From: Psychrobacter pygoscelis
GTDB lineage: Bacteria > Pseudomonadota > Gammaproteobacteria > Pseudomonadales > Moraxellaceae
Direction: 5' to 3'
Assembly (NCBI RefSeq): GCF_004335015.1
Contig: NZ_RQRU01000001.1
Coordinates: forward strand, 558,001-622,000
DNA: 64,000 nucleotides
The translations under genes and the position numbers were made by a program. Under the pieces are notes generated by a model, which saw nothing but the letters and a program-made list of their open reading frames with translations, was not told where the DNA came from and searched no databases. Below, one piece after another: positions 1 through 9,944 of this stretch; positions within the stretch are counted from its first letter, which is position 1, and each line of letters starts with the position of its first letter.

Positions 1-1
1 G

Positions 2-1726
2 AAAGCGATTAAAAACGAGCTATCTGATATGCATGATGGGGCATTCGATGCCGAAGATGATATCAGTGAGCTTGAGCATCGACTAAAAGAAGCTGATCTA
101 CCAGAAGATGTGCGCAAAAAGGCAGAGCAAGAATTTAAAAAGCTTAAAATGATGCCGCCAGCCTCCAGCGAGTCATCTGTCGTGCGCAACTATATTGAGT
201 GGATTCTTGATACGCCGTGGAATACTACCACTAAAGTGTCGATTAACCTCGATAAAGCTAAGACCGTACTTGACGAAGACCATTATGGTCTAAAAGATGT
301 TAAAGACCGTATCTTGGAATACTTAGCGGTCCAATCCCGTGTTAAGAAACTTCGCGGTCCTATCTTGTGTCTCGTAGGCCCTCCTGGTGTGGGTAAAACC
401 TCGCTCGGTGAGTCTATCGCCCGCGCAACTGGCCGCAAGTTTGTGCGTATGGCCCTTGGCGGCGTGCGTGATGAAGCCGAGATTCGTGGCCACCGTCGAA
501 CCTACATCGGTGCGATGCCGGGTAAAATCGTTCAGTCATTGGCTAAAGTTGAAGTCAAAAACCCACTATTCTTACTCGATGAGATCGATAAGATGGCGCA
601 AGACTTCCGCGGTGACCCAGCCTCAGCCTTGCTTGAAGTGTTAGATCCATCACAGAATGACACCTTTAACGACCATTATCTCGATATGGACTTAGACTTG
701 TCACAAGTGATGTTTATCTGTACTGCCAATAGCATGGACATCCCGCCAGCGCTGCTTGACCGTATGGAAGTCATCCGCTTGCCGGGCTACACCGAAGAAG
801 AAAAAGTCAATATCGCCCAGAAATACCTAGTGCCTAAAGCCATCAAGCAAAACGGCCTAAAAGAAGGTGAGATTGAGATCGTTGAAGAGGCATTGCATAG
901 TATCGTCCAGCGTTATACTCGCGAAGCTGGCGTTCGAAACCTTGAGCGTGAGGTCAATAAAATCTGCCGAAAGGTCGTTCGTGAGTCGGTAGAGACGCAT
1001 GGCGTTCGCCCACCGAAAAAGGCAGAGCGTGAGCTGGTGACGGTCGATGATAAGAACATCGTTGATTACTTAGGCGTGCACCAATATGACTTCGGTCTAG
1101 CTGAGCAGGAGCCTGAGGTTGGCCGTGTCACTGGTCTAGCTTGGACAAGCGTCGGCGGTGAGCTACTCACCATCGAGACGGTCAAAATGCAAGGTAAAGG
1201 CGAGCTTGTCTTTACAGGCTCTCTTGGTGATGTAATGAAAGAGTCGATCCGCGCTGCCATGAGTGTGGTTCGCGCTCGCGGTGAGCAGTTCGGCATTGAT
1301 TACGAGACCTTTAAGACCACTGATGTCCACGTGCATATGCCAGAGGGCGCTACGCCTAAAGACGGTCCGTCTGCGGGTATTGCCTTAACCACAGCCCTAG
1401 TATCGGCTATGACGGGCATCGCGATTCGCCCTGATATCGCCATGACAGGTGAGGTTACCCTGCGTGGTAAAGTGCTACGCATCGGTGGCCTTAAAGAGAA
1501 GCTCTTGGCAGCCCATCGCGGCGGTATTAAACATGTGTTAATCCCAGAAACCAATGAGCGTGATTTGGAGGAAATTCCAGATAATGTCAAAGAAGGCTTA
1601 AAAATTCAGCCTGTTGCGACAATTGATGAGGTATTAAAAGTGGCCTTGGTAGAGATGCCAACGCCGCTAAAACCCGCTAAGGTTGCAATCGACACTACTA
1701 AATCTAAAAAAGCGCTAAGAAGCTAA
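2..1726 (+). CDS. lon: ATP-dependent protease Lon, 3' part (5' end outside window)
   Basis: Lon is a cytosolic AAA+ serine protease that unfolds and degrades damaged and regulatory proteins. The reading frame is open to the first base, reading KAIKNELSD before the first ATG at 29, so the gene begins upstream and about 574 C-terminal residues are present of the usual 780-820. The AAA+ module is complete: Walker A GPPGVGKT near 380-400, Walker [10 protein letters not shown] near 570-600, and an arginine-rich sensor region. The protease domain has the catalytic serine in GPSAG near 1365 and the lysine of the Ser-Lys dyad in the [15 protein letters not shown] segment near 1470. A terminator follows directly. 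The missing N-terminal domain cannot be judged. Confidence 0.97.
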   Translation, partial: KAIKNELSDMHDGAFDAEDDISELEHRLKEADLPEDVRKKAEQEFKKLKMMPPASSESSVVRNYIEWILDTPWNTTTKVSINLDKAKTVLDEDHYGLKDVKDRILEYLAVQSRVKKLRGPILCLVGPPGVGKTSLGESIARATGRKFVRMALGGVRDEAEIRGHRRTYIGAMPGKIVQSLAKVEVKNPLFLLDEIDKMAQDFRGDPASALLEVLDPSQNDTFNDHYLDMDLDLSQVMFICTANSMDIPPALLDRMEVIRLPGYTEEEKVNIAQKYLVPKAIKQNGLKEGEIEIVEEALHSIVQRYTREAGVRNLEREVNKICRKVVRESVETHGVRPPKKAERELVTVDDKNIVDYLGVHQYDFGLAEQEPEVGRVTGLAWTSVGGELLTIETVKMQGKGELVFTGSLGDVMKESIRAAMSVVRARGEQFGIDYETFKTTDVHVHMPEGATPKDGPSAGIALTTALVSAMTGIAIRPDIAMTGEVTLRGKVLRIGGLKEKLLAAHRGGIKHVLIPETNERDLEEIPDNVKEGLKIQPVATIDEVLKVALVEMPTPLKPAKVAIDTTKSKKALRS

Positions 1727-1770
1727 GCTTGGGGTAACCTTTAGCTGATTAACTTAACATTCTAAAATAA

Positions 1771-1806
1771 AAAACCGCTCAATTAAATTGGGCGGTTTTT
1801 TATTTT
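1771..1806 (+). terminator. Rho-independent terminator after lon
   Basis: The arms AACCGCTCAA and TTGGGCGGTT pair with one G-T pair around a short loop and run into a T-rich tract. It lies 45 bases after the lon stop codon. Confidence 0.85.
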
Positions 1807-1877
1807 AGGGTTATAAAATACAATGACAATGGCATATTCATACAGTTAACCAAAAAATAAAAAAACGATATCTAGTG

Positions 1878-2792
1878 TTAATCTCCGCCGCAGCTACTAC
1901 AACTGCTACCACCGTCACCACCGCTGCTATCACTACTACCACATGTGGCGGCGCCATCTTGAGTAATGTCAACCTCAAAGTCCAAATCCATACCATCTGG
2001 TCGTTCACCAATAATGGTCTGATACCAAGCTTGATAACTTTGGCTTAGCTCTTGTAGCAGTGCCCATAGTGTCAATGGCGGCGCTAAACCAGATAGGCTT
2101 CGTCCAATCACGCTATCTATACCGAACAGCCTCGGAACGCGATCACCAGGATAAGCTGGATTAATACCGTGTAGCTGACAGGTGGCTTGATAAGTATACA
2201 TTCGCACGTTTCGTTGCCGATCCAAGAAAGCGTAATCAGGAATATGGTGTAGCGGTTTACCAAAAGCGGCTTGGCAGTATTCTTGGTAGCTTCTGGTATC
2301 TAGGATAAACGCATGCCAAAGCTCATCAACATACTTTGACGGCATACAAAGGGGCTTTTTGGGTTTTAACGCGTGTAATAAAAAGAAATCTCGCAGACCT
2401 TCATTGACCATTGCCCGCTCAGAGACGGATAAATTTAACCTCTTCAGATTCTGACTTTGCCACAGCTTATGCGGAAACGGGGTCGATAAGATAAAGTCGA
2501 GCTTTTGCTTATAGCTTTTTTTATGCTTTATTATTAAGGTGCTTACAGTAACTATCACTAATAACAATATAGCAATCAGCCAAACATTTCCTGCAAACAT
2601 AAACACTAGATAAATGCCTCCTAACAGATAGGGAATAATGCGGCCTAGAGACAGCTTCCCTAAGTCAGTAAACTCTTCTAGATTACGAACACGCTGTGAC
2701 ATAAGCCTTACTTGTGGCTGAGCGCTTAAGCTGGATAGCTGCCCTAAAGTAGTGGAGCGTTTATGCTTAGGATAGGTTAAATCGACGGCCAT
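1878..2792 (-). CDS. Glycine-rich-domain-like membrane protein with Cys-rich tail
   Basis: Function unknown. The central part (about residues 125-200) contains VDELWHAFILDTRSYQEYC followed by a FGKPLHH-type segment, the pattern of the glycine-rich domain-containing protein-like family. Residues about 50-90 form two adjacent hydrophobic segments followed by a lysine-rich stretch, so the protein is probably anchored in the inner membrane. The last 20 residues are almost only Gly, Ser, Asp and Cys, with five cysteines. The start at 2792 has a good ribosome site (AGGAG, 7-base spacing). It stands alone, convergent with lon. Family membership is by motif; the Cys tail suggests metal binding or disulfides, which is inference. 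Confidence 0.7.
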   Translation of the reverse strand: MAVDLTYPKHKRSTTLGQLSSLSAQPQVRLMSQRVRNLEEFTDLGKLSLGRIIPYLLGGIYLVFMFAGNVWLIAILLLVIVTVSTLIIKHKKSYKQKLDFILSTPFPHKLWQSQNLKRLNLSVSERAMVNEGLRDFFLLHALKPKKPLCMPSKYVDELWHAFILDTRSYQEYCQAAFGKPLHHIPDYAFLDRQRNVRMYTYQATCQLHGINPAYPGDRVPRLFGIDSVIGRSLSGLAPPLTLWALLQELSQSYQAWYQTIIGERPDGMDLDFEVDITQDGAATCGSSDSSGGDGGSSCSSCGGD

Positions 2793-2914
2793 TGACCGCT
2801 CCTCATACAGTTAATTCGACTGGCTTTTTATTATTAACTTACAATAATTCTATTCAAATTAGTAAGGTATAGCTCTTCAAATTGAATAGTATGGAAGGAG
2901 AAAGTGACAAATTA

Positions 2915-3184
2915 GTGAATCAAAGCATATCGACACTGAAACATACTTTATTTATTAGTATGTCCGTACACACTTTGATTGGCTGCGGGCCTAAGCGTGA
3001 AGCGGCAGAAGATAAGATTAGAGAGCTAGAGCAGCAAAGCCAAAGTCAGCTAACTCTTACCCTCTACCCTAAGCAGAGTGAGGCGCATAAGCAAGACAAC
3101 GACCTGCCTTATTATCTACTCACACAAAATCTCGAAACTAGTGAGACGTTAATTTGGAAGAATGAAGCACTGAACCGTCGTTAA
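2915..3184 (+). CDS. Small lipoprotein, partial paralogue of the next gene
   Basis: A GTG start at 2915 gives a short protein with an N-terminal hydrophobic segment ending in the lipobox LIGC, then a charged and Gln-rich stretch. The frame also has TTG 2882 and ATG 2891, but AAGGAG at 2895-2900 favours the GTG, although its spacing of 14 bases is long. The C-terminal 45 residues match the end of the META-like protein at 3258: ETSETLIWKNEALNRR here against STGETLVWQNEPLPER there, with a similar beta-strand pattern before. It looks like a truncated copy of one META-like domain fused to a lipoprotein signal. Predicted to sit in a membrane facing the periplasm. No known function; it may be a remnant. 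Confidence 0.55.
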   Translation: MNQSISTLKHTLFISMSVHTLIGCGPKREAAEDKIRELEQQSQSQLTLTLYPKQSEAHKQDNDLPYYLLTQNLETSETLIWKNEALNRR

Positions 3185-3257
3185 TTGCTGCTATGGCGAA
3201 TTGGCTCATTGTCCAAATGGACCTATATTTAAATTGATATAACAAGGGATTGATAAA

Positions 3258-4538
3258 ATGGCTGAATTAAACTTAACCTTATTATTAGGCCGAGCTGAGC
3301 ACTTCAGAATCTTATTTAGTAAAACAACCGCTATCATCGGGCTAGGTATTACTTTAACGAGCTGCCAATCTGTGAAGACTATATCGCTGGATAATGCTAG
3401 TCAGCCTTCTAACCCATCTTCTACTTCTACTATACCGAGCATAGAGTTAGCTATGCCAGCACCGGAAAACTTAAAAACCGATCTGCCAATATGGGCTAGT
3501 GGCTATGACTGGCAATTACAGCGAGTTCTTGACGCCAGTGGCACGGCTATCGACGTAAGCTCACAACCCCCTATAGCGCTTGAAATACAGCCCAGCACTC
3601 TAGATTTTCAGCAGGATTGCGATATTTATAGATTAGACTTTTTACTAGGAGGGCCGCGATTTCCTTATCATACTTCTGTAATTAATAAAAAGCAGCCCGA
3701 GTGTGTGGGCAACAGAGGCATGGATAATAAAGCGGATTTAGACAATGCAGACAACACAGATAGCCGTGAAGACAATAGTCTCAAAGCCTTACTTCCTAAT
3801 TACCCTTATTTCAATTTCAATCTTCAGCTGCTTCCCATCCCGCCATCTTTCAGCAACCCTTCAATAGCCAATACCGATCGCCATGCTGCCAGACAACTGG
3901 CACTGGCTATTGAACACGGTAATACTTTTATCTTTCAAGGACAGCCTAAAGTGCTTGCGGAGCCTAGTGGGTTACCCATAACTAAAGCCATCTTAGAGGA
4001 GTATCAATGGCGACTCGTCAGCGCGGCTAGTAATCACTATGACGAGGACGGTAAGCTGGTTTCAAGAGAGCCCATTGGTGATTTTTATCATCCTGATTTT
4101 CCTGTTACGCTTCGCTTTAAGGGTTATCCAGACAGTCGCCACTGGCAAGAAGCCAGCTTTAACTCCAATTGTAACGAAGTCGGTGGTCCCTATGCTTTAT
4201 TGGAAGATTACACTCTGCTGGTTGGGTTGACACCCCAAACGGTAATGGGTTGTGGCTTAAATGGCAATAGGATAAATGAGCACCTGGCTAAACTAGTGAA
4301 TTACAGTGAAAGCAAGCTGAACTTGAGCCTGCAACTGTCGACTACCAAGCCGACAGATTTTCCACGCTATAACTTACTACAGACCATGTCGACAGGGGAG
4401 ACGCTAGTTTGGCAAAATGAACCGCTGCCAGAACGTAAATCTCCAGTATTAAAGTCTGAAGAATCACCCTCTGCGGCCGAAATAGATTATCTTGAGACCA
4501 CGCAACCTACCACTAATATAGAACTGCCGAATGAATAA
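3258..4538 (+). CDS. Lipoprotein with two META/HslJ-like domains
   Basis: The N-terminus is hydrophobic and ends in LTSC, a lipobox at about residue 36, so an envelope lipoprotein is predicted. After a Ser/Pro-rich linker come two related domains, about residues 75-240 and 240-400. Each opens with a YDWQLQRV or YQWRLVSA strand. The second carries NCNEVGG and TVMGC, the pair of cysteine motifs typical of META (HslJ, DUF306) domains, and ends in LSLQLS plus GETLVWQNEPL. META proteins are linked to outer-membrane or stress functions, but no specific role can be assigned. ATG 3258 is preceded by AAGGG. It is followed by a strong hairpin terminator. Confidence 0.7.
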   Translation: MAELNLTLLLGRAEHFRILFSKTTAIIGLGITLTSCQSVKTISLDNASQPSNPSSTSTIPSIELAMPAPENLKTDLPIWASGYDWQLQRVLDASGTAIDVSSQPPIALEIQPSTLDFQQDCDIYRLDFLLGGPRFPYHTSVINKKQPECVGNRGMDNKADLDNADNTDSREDNSLKALLPNYPYFNFNLQLLPIPPSFSNPSIANTDRHAARQLALAIEHGNTFIFQGQPKVLAEPSGLPITKAILEEYQWRLVSAASNHYDEDGKLVSREPIGDFYHPDFPVTLRFKGYPDSRHWQEASFNSNCNEVGGPYALLEDYTLLVGLTPQTVMGCGLNGNRINEHLAKLVNYSESKLNLSLQLSTTKPTDFPRYNLLQTMSTGETLVWQNEPLPERKSPVLKSEESPSAAEIDYLETTQPTTNIELPNE

Positions 4539-4564
4539 AATCGAGGTGTTAAATTCATGAAGCA

Positions 4565-4596
4565 CAAAAAAGCCAAGCTTCAGCTTGGCTTTTTCG
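4565..4596. terminator. Bidirectional hairpin terminator
   Basis: AAAAAGCCAAGCT and AGCTTGGCTTTTT form a perfect long stem with a two-base loop, with T-runs on both strands. It lies between two convergent genes and can serve both. Confidence 0.88.
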
Positions 4597-4641
4597 CTAT
4601 TAAAGATTAGATTAAACTTCGTCAGTCAAAATCAATATGAA

Positions 4642-5064
4642 TTATTTAATTGTTACTGTCAAATAATATGGCTTCGGTGTATTACCTTGGCGGGCTTGAT
4701 TACGAGGTTGAAGGACACGGATAGTGTGCTCGCCCGTTTTATCTAGGGTCACAGTGCCATTGCTAAGGTCTTCTGAGTTTTCACTGTACAGCATAGGATA
4801 TAGATCGCTACTGCCAACTAGCTTGGCACTCACTTTTTGACCTTTTTTGGCATAGAATTGATATTCGCAGTAGTTGCTACCTTTGACTACACCAGCGCGA
4901 TTAACGTCATAGCTGCCTTTGGCCATTCGTAGCTCTTTAACACCGCAGTCAGCAGTATAATGCAGATTGCCAGTTTGCGACTCAGCCTGAGCTGATGTAG
5001 CGCCTACCGTTATCATGCCAGCAAGAGCCGCCGTTGATGCTAATACTTTGAATACATTTCGCAT
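4642..5064 (-). CDS. pliG: Periplasmic inhibitor of g-type lysozyme
   Basis: A 140-residue secreted protein. Residues 1-27 are a classical signal peptide ending in AQA. The mature part matches E. coli PliG (YcgK) as I remember it: FYAKKGQKV in the middle and IRVLQPRNQARQG near the C-terminus, the two conserved segments of that family, at the usual length. PliG binds goose-type lysozyme and protects peptidoglycan against animal or invertebrate hosts. The start has a good ribosome site (AGGAG, 7-base spacing). It is divergent from sodC, another periplasmic defence protein against host-type attack. A second, different lysozyme-inhibitor-like gene lies at 44017. Confidence 0.85.
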   Translation of the reverse strand: MRNVFKVLASTAALAGMITVGATSAQAESQTGNLHYTADCGVKELRMAKGSYDVNRAGVVKGSNYCEYQFYAKKGQKVSAKLVGSSDLYPMLYSENSEDLSNGTVTLDKTGEHTIRVLQPRNQARQGNTPKPYYLTVTIK

Positions 5065-5433
5065 ATAATTACTCCTAAATAAATCAAACTTAATATTTAA
5101 AGTTTTGTAGTAGTTTGCCCACTTAGCATTGATTTAACAATTCAGTTTAGTAACCTAACCTTAAGCAATTGTTATATATAAATAATATCTATAGAATTTT
5201 TTTTATAGGCTTAGTAGCTCTTAACGGCCTATGCTGCTCGTTTTTATGACTGTTTACCGTTAAATTCTAAAATTTACATATATTAACGCTTTGTTGCGTT
5301 TTAGATGAATAACCCTACTAGCTTGGGCGTTATACTGAATTAATAAACTTAGTTCTAGAGGATAGTTTTGGCTTGGCTTATTAAAAGCTTTAGCATAAGG
5401 CTGTTTTAGTTCATTTACTTTTTGGAGAATTTA
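5065..5433. promoter_or_regulatory. Divergent intergenic region pliG / sodC
   Basis: A 369-bp AT-rich stretch between divergently read pliG and sodC. It must contain both promoters. A TATACT -10-like element is visible near 5330 for sodC, but no operator was recognised and no further coding frame is evident. Confidence 0.4.
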
Positions 5434-5991
5434 ATGAAAAAATTATTATTAGCTTCATCGGTTCTATTTGCTTCTGGTCTTGCCCTAACTGGCTGTCAGA
5501 GCACACAGGGACAATTAAAAACTGGCAACCCATTAAACCAGCCTACCCTTAAATCAGTAGTCACCACGGTAGATGGCAACAATCGTGAAGTGGGTCAACT
5601 GTACTTACGCCCTGTCGATAATGGCGTCCAAGTCTACGGTAAGCTGATGGGTCTTAAGCCAGGAACTACGGTAGCGCTGCACATTCATGAGACTGGCAGC
5701 TGTAATGATATGGGCAAAGCAGCAGGCGCTCATTTTAACCCTACCAATAAGCCTCATGGCAACCCAGATAGCGCAGATAGCCACGCTGGTGACTTACCTA
5801 ACATGACCGCTAACGAGCAAGGTATTGCTACTATTAACTACGTTAAAAAAGATATTTCAGCCTCTATGACCGGTCCAGATAGCGTATACCGTCGTGCCTT
5901 TATCGTTCATGCTGGTGCCGATGACTACACCACTCAGCCATCAGGTGGTTCAGGCACTCGTGTGGCTTGTGGTATTATCGAAAAGAACTAA
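5434..5991 (+). CDS. sodC: Cu,Zn superoxide dismutase, lipoprotein form
   Basis: Converts superoxide to hydrogen peroxide and oxygen in the periplasm. The signal ends in the lipobox LTGC (about residue 22), so the enzyme is probably lipid-anchored. Metal ligands are all visible: HIHETGSC (two copper histidines and the disulfide cysteine), GAHFNP and HGNPDSADSHAGDLPN (bridging His, zinc ligands and Asp), and FIVHAGADDY (last copper His), followed by SGGSGTRVACGII. The length of 185 residues is normal. The ATG at 5434 is chosen over an upstream in-frame TTG because GGAG stands just before it. A T-tailed hairpin follows. Confidence 0.95.
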   Translation: MKKLLLASSVLFASGLALTGCQSTQGQLKTGNPLNQPTLKSVVTTVDGNNREVGQLYLRPVDNGVQVYGKLMGLKPGTTVALHIHETGSCNDMGKAAGAHFNPTNKPHGNPDSADSHAGDLPNMTANEQGIATINYVKKDISASMTGPDSVYRRAFIVHAGADDYTTQPSGGSGTRVACGIIEKN

Positions 5992-6064
5992 TAGTGAAGT
6001 AGATATTACTAGTATTAGACTATAGTAAAAAGCTACAGTTGATTACTTTTAAAAGCATCATTAT

Positions 6065-6096
6065 AAAAAAAGCCCCTAATTTAGGGGCTTTTTTAT
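6065..6096. terminator. Terminator between sodC and topA
   Basis: AAAAGCCCCTAA and TTAGGGGCTTTT form a perfect stem with T-runs on both strands. It serves sodC and possibly topA, which converges on it. Confidence 0.88.
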
Positions 6097-6183
6097 TAAG
6101 AACACTTCTATAGTTAATGATTCATCTCAGCTTAACTGAACAATCTCTAGCCATTAGACTAACTAGCTAGAGATAAAAAAGGA

Positions 6184-8835
6184 TCACTCCTCTACCCATT
6201 CGCCATTGCGCCAGTAAACCCCCCAGCGAGTGGCCTTACCCGTTTTGGAGTTTTCAGAACCAATGTACTGCTCTTTCTTCTTGCGTGACCAACGTAGAAT
6301 CGTAGCATTACCATCGGGGTCTTCATCCGGCCCTTTAAACAGATACTGGAACTTCTCATCCATTTTATCTTTAATAGCGCGCAGTTCGGCCAGCTTTGGT
6401 GCTCGAGTCTCACGCACTTTGGGGAATTTTGATGCCGCTAAGAAAAGCCCTGCCGCCCCTTCACGCAAGATAAAATGATCGTCATGCTTTTGCGATTTAA
6501 GCTCTGGCATGTCGATAGGATCCATTCGCGGCGGCGCAGGTTCACCGTTCTTGAGTACCTTTCGAGTATTGTCACACTTCTCACAAGCAAAGTACGGGCC
6601 AAAACGGCCTGTCTTCAGCGCCATCTGACCATCACACTTATTACAGTCGATGGTTGGGGCATCTGAGCCTGGTACTTCGAACTTACCCTCTTCTAGCAAG
6701 TAGCCATCACAGTCGGGGTTATTACCACAGATATGCAGCTTTAGGCCACCATCGACGATATAGCCATCCATTGCTGTATCGCATTTAGGGCAGCGTTTCT
6801 TCTCCATTAAATCCCGAACTTCTGCGACCTCATCGCTCTCACCTTCATCAAGATTAGCGAAGGCCTCAACGGGCATTAAGTTTTTAGTACCCTTACAGCG
6901 CTCTTTTGGCGGTAAGTTATATCCGGTACAGCCCAAGAACACACCAGTTGAGCCAGTGCGCAGCTGCATGGGGCGCTCGCATAAGTCGCAATGTATGTCG
7001 GGCACATCTGTTGGATCATTGGGGCGCATGCCGTCTTTATCTTTGGCATGCTCAAGCTTGACTTTGAAACCGCCATAGAAATTGTCTAACACATCCTTCC
7101 AGTCTTGCTCGCCCTCAGCCACATGGTCCAGCTTGTCCTCTAACCCTGCGGTAAAGGTATAATCCATCAAATCTGGGAAGCTTTCTGTGAGTCTATCAGT
7201 GACGATATCGCCCATCTTTTCAGCGAACAGTCGCTTGTTCTCAAGCTTAACGTAACCGCGATCCTGAATAGTGGAGATAATCGCCGCATAAGTTGACGGA
7301 CGACCAATGCCTTTCTTCTCAAGCTCTTTGACCAAGCTGGCTTCGGTATAGCGCGCAGGTGGCTTAGTGAAGTGCTGACTGGGATCAAGCTTATCGAGCA
7401 CTAAGGTCTCACCTTGCTTGACGTCTGGTAATAAATTGTCATCATTCTTAGCAGGCGGCATAACTTTGGTATAGCCATCAAAAGTCATTGTACGGCCACG
7501 AGCCTTGAGCTCTACATCACCCGCTTCCACAATAAGCGTTACAGAGAGGTATTTTGCTGGTGGCATCTGACAGGCGACAAACTGACGCCAGATTAGCTCG
7601 TAGAGGCGAATTGCATCGCGCTCCACGCCCTTAAGCTGAGTAGATCTTAGGTCTACATTAGAGGGCCTAATCGCTTCATGCGCTTCTTGCGCATTTTGCT
7701 TATTGCCATAAAAGTTAGGCTTTTCGGGCACGTATTTTGTGCCAAAATTATCTTCAATATGACTTCTAACTTTGGCCAATGCATCACCGGACAAGAATGT
7801 CGAGTCCGTACGCATATAAGTAATGTGACCTGCCTCATAAAGACGCTGCGCTAATATCATGGTCTTTTTGACCGAAAAGCCTAAACGAGTGCTAGCAGCT
7901 TGCTGCAAGGTCGAGGTAATAAATGGCGCACTTGGCCGCGATTGAGTCGGCTTTTCTTCACGGGTTTTGACCACATAATCATTAGACTTAAGCACTGCTA
8001 ATACTTTGTCGGTCTGCTCTTTATTGGCCAGCTTTAAGGTCTTGCCCGCTTGCTTGAGGGCCTCTAAGCGTATGTTGCGCTGTGCATCTTCTCCTTTGCC
8101 AGAAGTCGCATGGGTATCGGCATGGATCTGCCAGTACTCTTCGGGAATAAAGGCACGAATCTCACGCTCACGCTCAACCACAAGCCGTGTAGCGACAGAT
8201 TGAACTCGCCCTGCTGACAGACCACGGGCAATCTTTTGCCACAATAGCGGCGACACCATAAAGCCAACCACGCGATCTAAAAAGCGCCGGGCTTGCTGCG
8301 CATTGACTCTATCAATGTCTAGCTTGCCTGGCTCTTTAAAGGCATTTTGAATAGCAGACTTGGTAATCTCATTAAACACCACACGCTGATACTTACTGTC
8401 GTCACCGCCGATGACTTCACGCAGATGCCAAGCGATAGCTTCCCCTTCCCTATCCATATCCGTCGCCAGATAAATTTTGTCAGCGTCTTTGGCCAGTGAT
8501 TTGAGCTCTTTGATTACCTTGGTCTTATTGGGCAATACCTCATAGACTGCCTGCCAACCATGCTCAGGGTCCACCCCCATACGGCGTACTAGCGCTTGCT
8601 GCGCCTTTTCTTCTTTAGATAAACTTTCGTCTGACTTGGCTGCCGCTTTTGCTTTATTAGACCCGCTTACCGGCAGATCACGAACGTGACCGACACTTGA
8701 GCGAACAATAAAATCATCGCCTAAGTATTTGTTAATTGTTTTTGCCTTAGCTGGTGACTCGACGATGACCAGCGCCTTTCCTTTGGCACTGCTTGACGAG
8801 GATTTTGCAGCTTTTTTTGTTGTGGTTTTAGCCAT
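6184..8835 (-). CDS. topA: DNA topoisomerase I (type IA)
   Basis: Relaxes negative supercoils by single-strand passage. The N-terminal TOPRIM domain shows [20 protein letters not shown] and [17 protein letters not shown], the acidic metal-binding triad. The catalytic tyrosine is in [10 protein letters not shown], around residue 340. The C-terminus from about residue 610 carries three tetra-cysteine zinc ribbons (CDLC...C, CPKC...C, CNKC...C), then a basic tail. The length of about 883 residues is normal. ATG 8835 (MAKTTTKK) is preferred to the TTG at 8859, which has no ribosome site. The N-terminus is unusually Lys/Ser-rich before the TOPRIM fold. Confidence 0.97.
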   Translation of the reverse strand: MAKTTTKKAAKSSSSSAKGKALVIVESPAKAKTINKYLGDDFIVRSSVGHVRDLPVSGSNKAKAAAKSDESLSKEEKAQQALVRRMGVDPEHGWQAVYEVLPNKTKVIKELKSLAKDADKIYLATDMDREGEAIAWHLREVIGGDDSKYQRVVFNEITKSAIQNAFKEPGKLDIDRVNAQQARRFLDRVVGFMVSPLLWQKIARGLSAGRVQSVATRLVVEREREIRAFIPEEYWQIHADTHATSGKGEDAQRNIRLEALKQAGKTLKLANKEQTDKVLAVLKSNDYVVKTREEKPTQSRPSAPFITSTLQQAASTRLGFSVKKTMILAQRLYEAGHITYMRTDSTFLSGDALAKVRSHIEDNFGTKYVPEKPNFYGNKQNAQEAHEAIRPSNVDLRSTQLKGVERDAIRLYELIWRQFVACQMPPAKYLSVTLIVEAGDVELKARGRTMTFDGYTKVMPPAKNDDNLLPDVKQGETLVLDKLDPSQHFTKPPARYTEASLVKELEKKGIGRPSTYAAIISTIQDRGYVKLENKRLFAEKMGDIVTDRLTESFPDLMDYTFTAGLEDKLDHVAEGEQDWKDVLDNFYGGFKVKLEHAKDKDGMRPNDPTDVPDIHCDLCERPMQLRTGSTGVFLGCTGYNLPPKERCKGTKNLMPVEAFANLDEGESDEVAEVRDLMEKKRCPKCDTAMDGYIVDGGLKLHICGNNPDCDGYLLEEGKFEVPGSDAPTIDCNKCDGQMALKTGRFGPYFACEKCDNTRKVLKNGEPAPPRMDPIDMPELKSQKHDDHFILREGAAGLFLAASKFPKVRETRAPKLAELRAIKDKMDEKFQYLFKGPDEDPDGNATILRWSRKKKEQYIGSENSKTGKATRWGVYWRNGEWVEE

Positions 8836-9276
8836 AAAAGACGACACCGTGATGTTCAATTTATTGAAATGAAAGGTAGAATGGGTAAAGACGTTACACT
8901 GCTAACACTTGGGCTGTCAACACTAAAAATCAAGAGCGGCTCGCTATTGCGGTAATATTTATCGCGTAATAGTGATTAAAGGTAGGGCTATAAATTAAAC
9001 AGCCAACGCCGTATCTTAACAAGATTTCTTAAAATAATAGGTTAAATATTAGAAGGACTTGCAATAATAAAGGGTGTGATTGCTTTTTAAAACCCTCGTT
9101 ATCTCGTTAGGCTACTGCCTATGTCATTCTGTACAAAGACAATCGTTAAATATATAACAACAGACTAGAAAAACCTTCGGTGTTGGCTATCGACGCCTGT
9201 TAGGTTAGCAAACTATTTTCTTAGTTATCCAAATTAGGTATTCAAAATTTCTTGATATACCCTTTCACTATCTGTC
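8836..9276. other. Intergenic region upstream of topA
   Basis: A 441-bp AT-rich stretch that must hold the topA promoter. I see no convincing coding frame, hairpin or operator in it. Confidence 0.5.
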
Positions 9277-9840
9277 TTAACTGCGACCAGATTTTTGTAG
9301 CTGCTGTGCCCATTGATTTAGCTTGGTCTTTAATAGCTGTAAATCCGGCTCGACTGAGGCAGTACGATAATGAGGATTGCTCACTGGACGAACATAGGCA
9401 ATGTCTTCCCAATAGAGGATAATACTATTGGCCTGGGTAGTTAAAGCTTTGACAAATGGTTGAATTGCAGGGGGCAGCTCTAGTTCGACTTTATCCAGTC
9501 CATAATGGGGAGCGACTGAGCTTAACGAGACATCTGAGTTGTCTTTAGAAGCTGTATTGACCTGAGAGACAGGGCGCCATTGACCATCGATGACTCGGTA
9601 GCGACTGTGTGGCAACTTGATGCCATCTATCACCAAACCATACTGACCAATCATGCCACGGCCAAACTCACCATCTTTACCAGCTACCCAATCAGGGCAA
9701 GCGACCAGCTTAGGGTTTAGCTCTAATCTGCGAGCGGTCATGCGTAGTGTATCTAAACGCATATCCACCCCACTTGGCTTTAGTGCCATCATACTGCCTA
9801 AGACAAACAATACGATAGCGACGACTATCCACAGTCCCAT
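9277..9840 (-). CDS. Hypothetical single-pass membrane protein
   Basis: A 187-residue protein of unknown function. Residues 3-20 are a hydrophobic anchor; the rest is soluble, with repeated Trp, Tyr and Pro residues and an amphipathic Gln/Lys-rich C-terminal helix. The anchor lacks a cleavage site, so the bulk probably faces the periplasm, though topology is uncertain. It is read in the same direction as the ParA gene, 104 bp downstream of that gene's end, so the two may be cotranscribed. No domain was recognised. Confidence 0.6.
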   Translation of the reverse strand: MGLWIVVAIVLFVLGSMMALKPSGVDMRLDTLRMTARRLELNPKLVACPDWVAGKDGEFGRGMIGQYGLVIDGIKLPHSRYRVIDGQWRPVSQVNTASKDNSDVSLSSVAPHYGLDKVELELPPAIQPFVKALTTQANSIILYWEDIAYVRPVSNPHYRTASVEPDLQLLKTKLNQWAQQLQKSGRS

Positions 9841-9944
9841 TTGGCTTATCTCAAAAAAACGCTGATAATAGCATGAGCTAGCAAAGTTAAGCCAGTAAAT
9901 GAACTGCTATAGCCTTACTTAATGTGCTTTAATCAAGTAGAGGG

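Noticed and set aside
387-644. Alternative-frame ORFs inside lon, topA, ureBC, metE and nasA
   Set aside because: They overlap strongly supported genes, lack ribosome sites and show no protein-family features.
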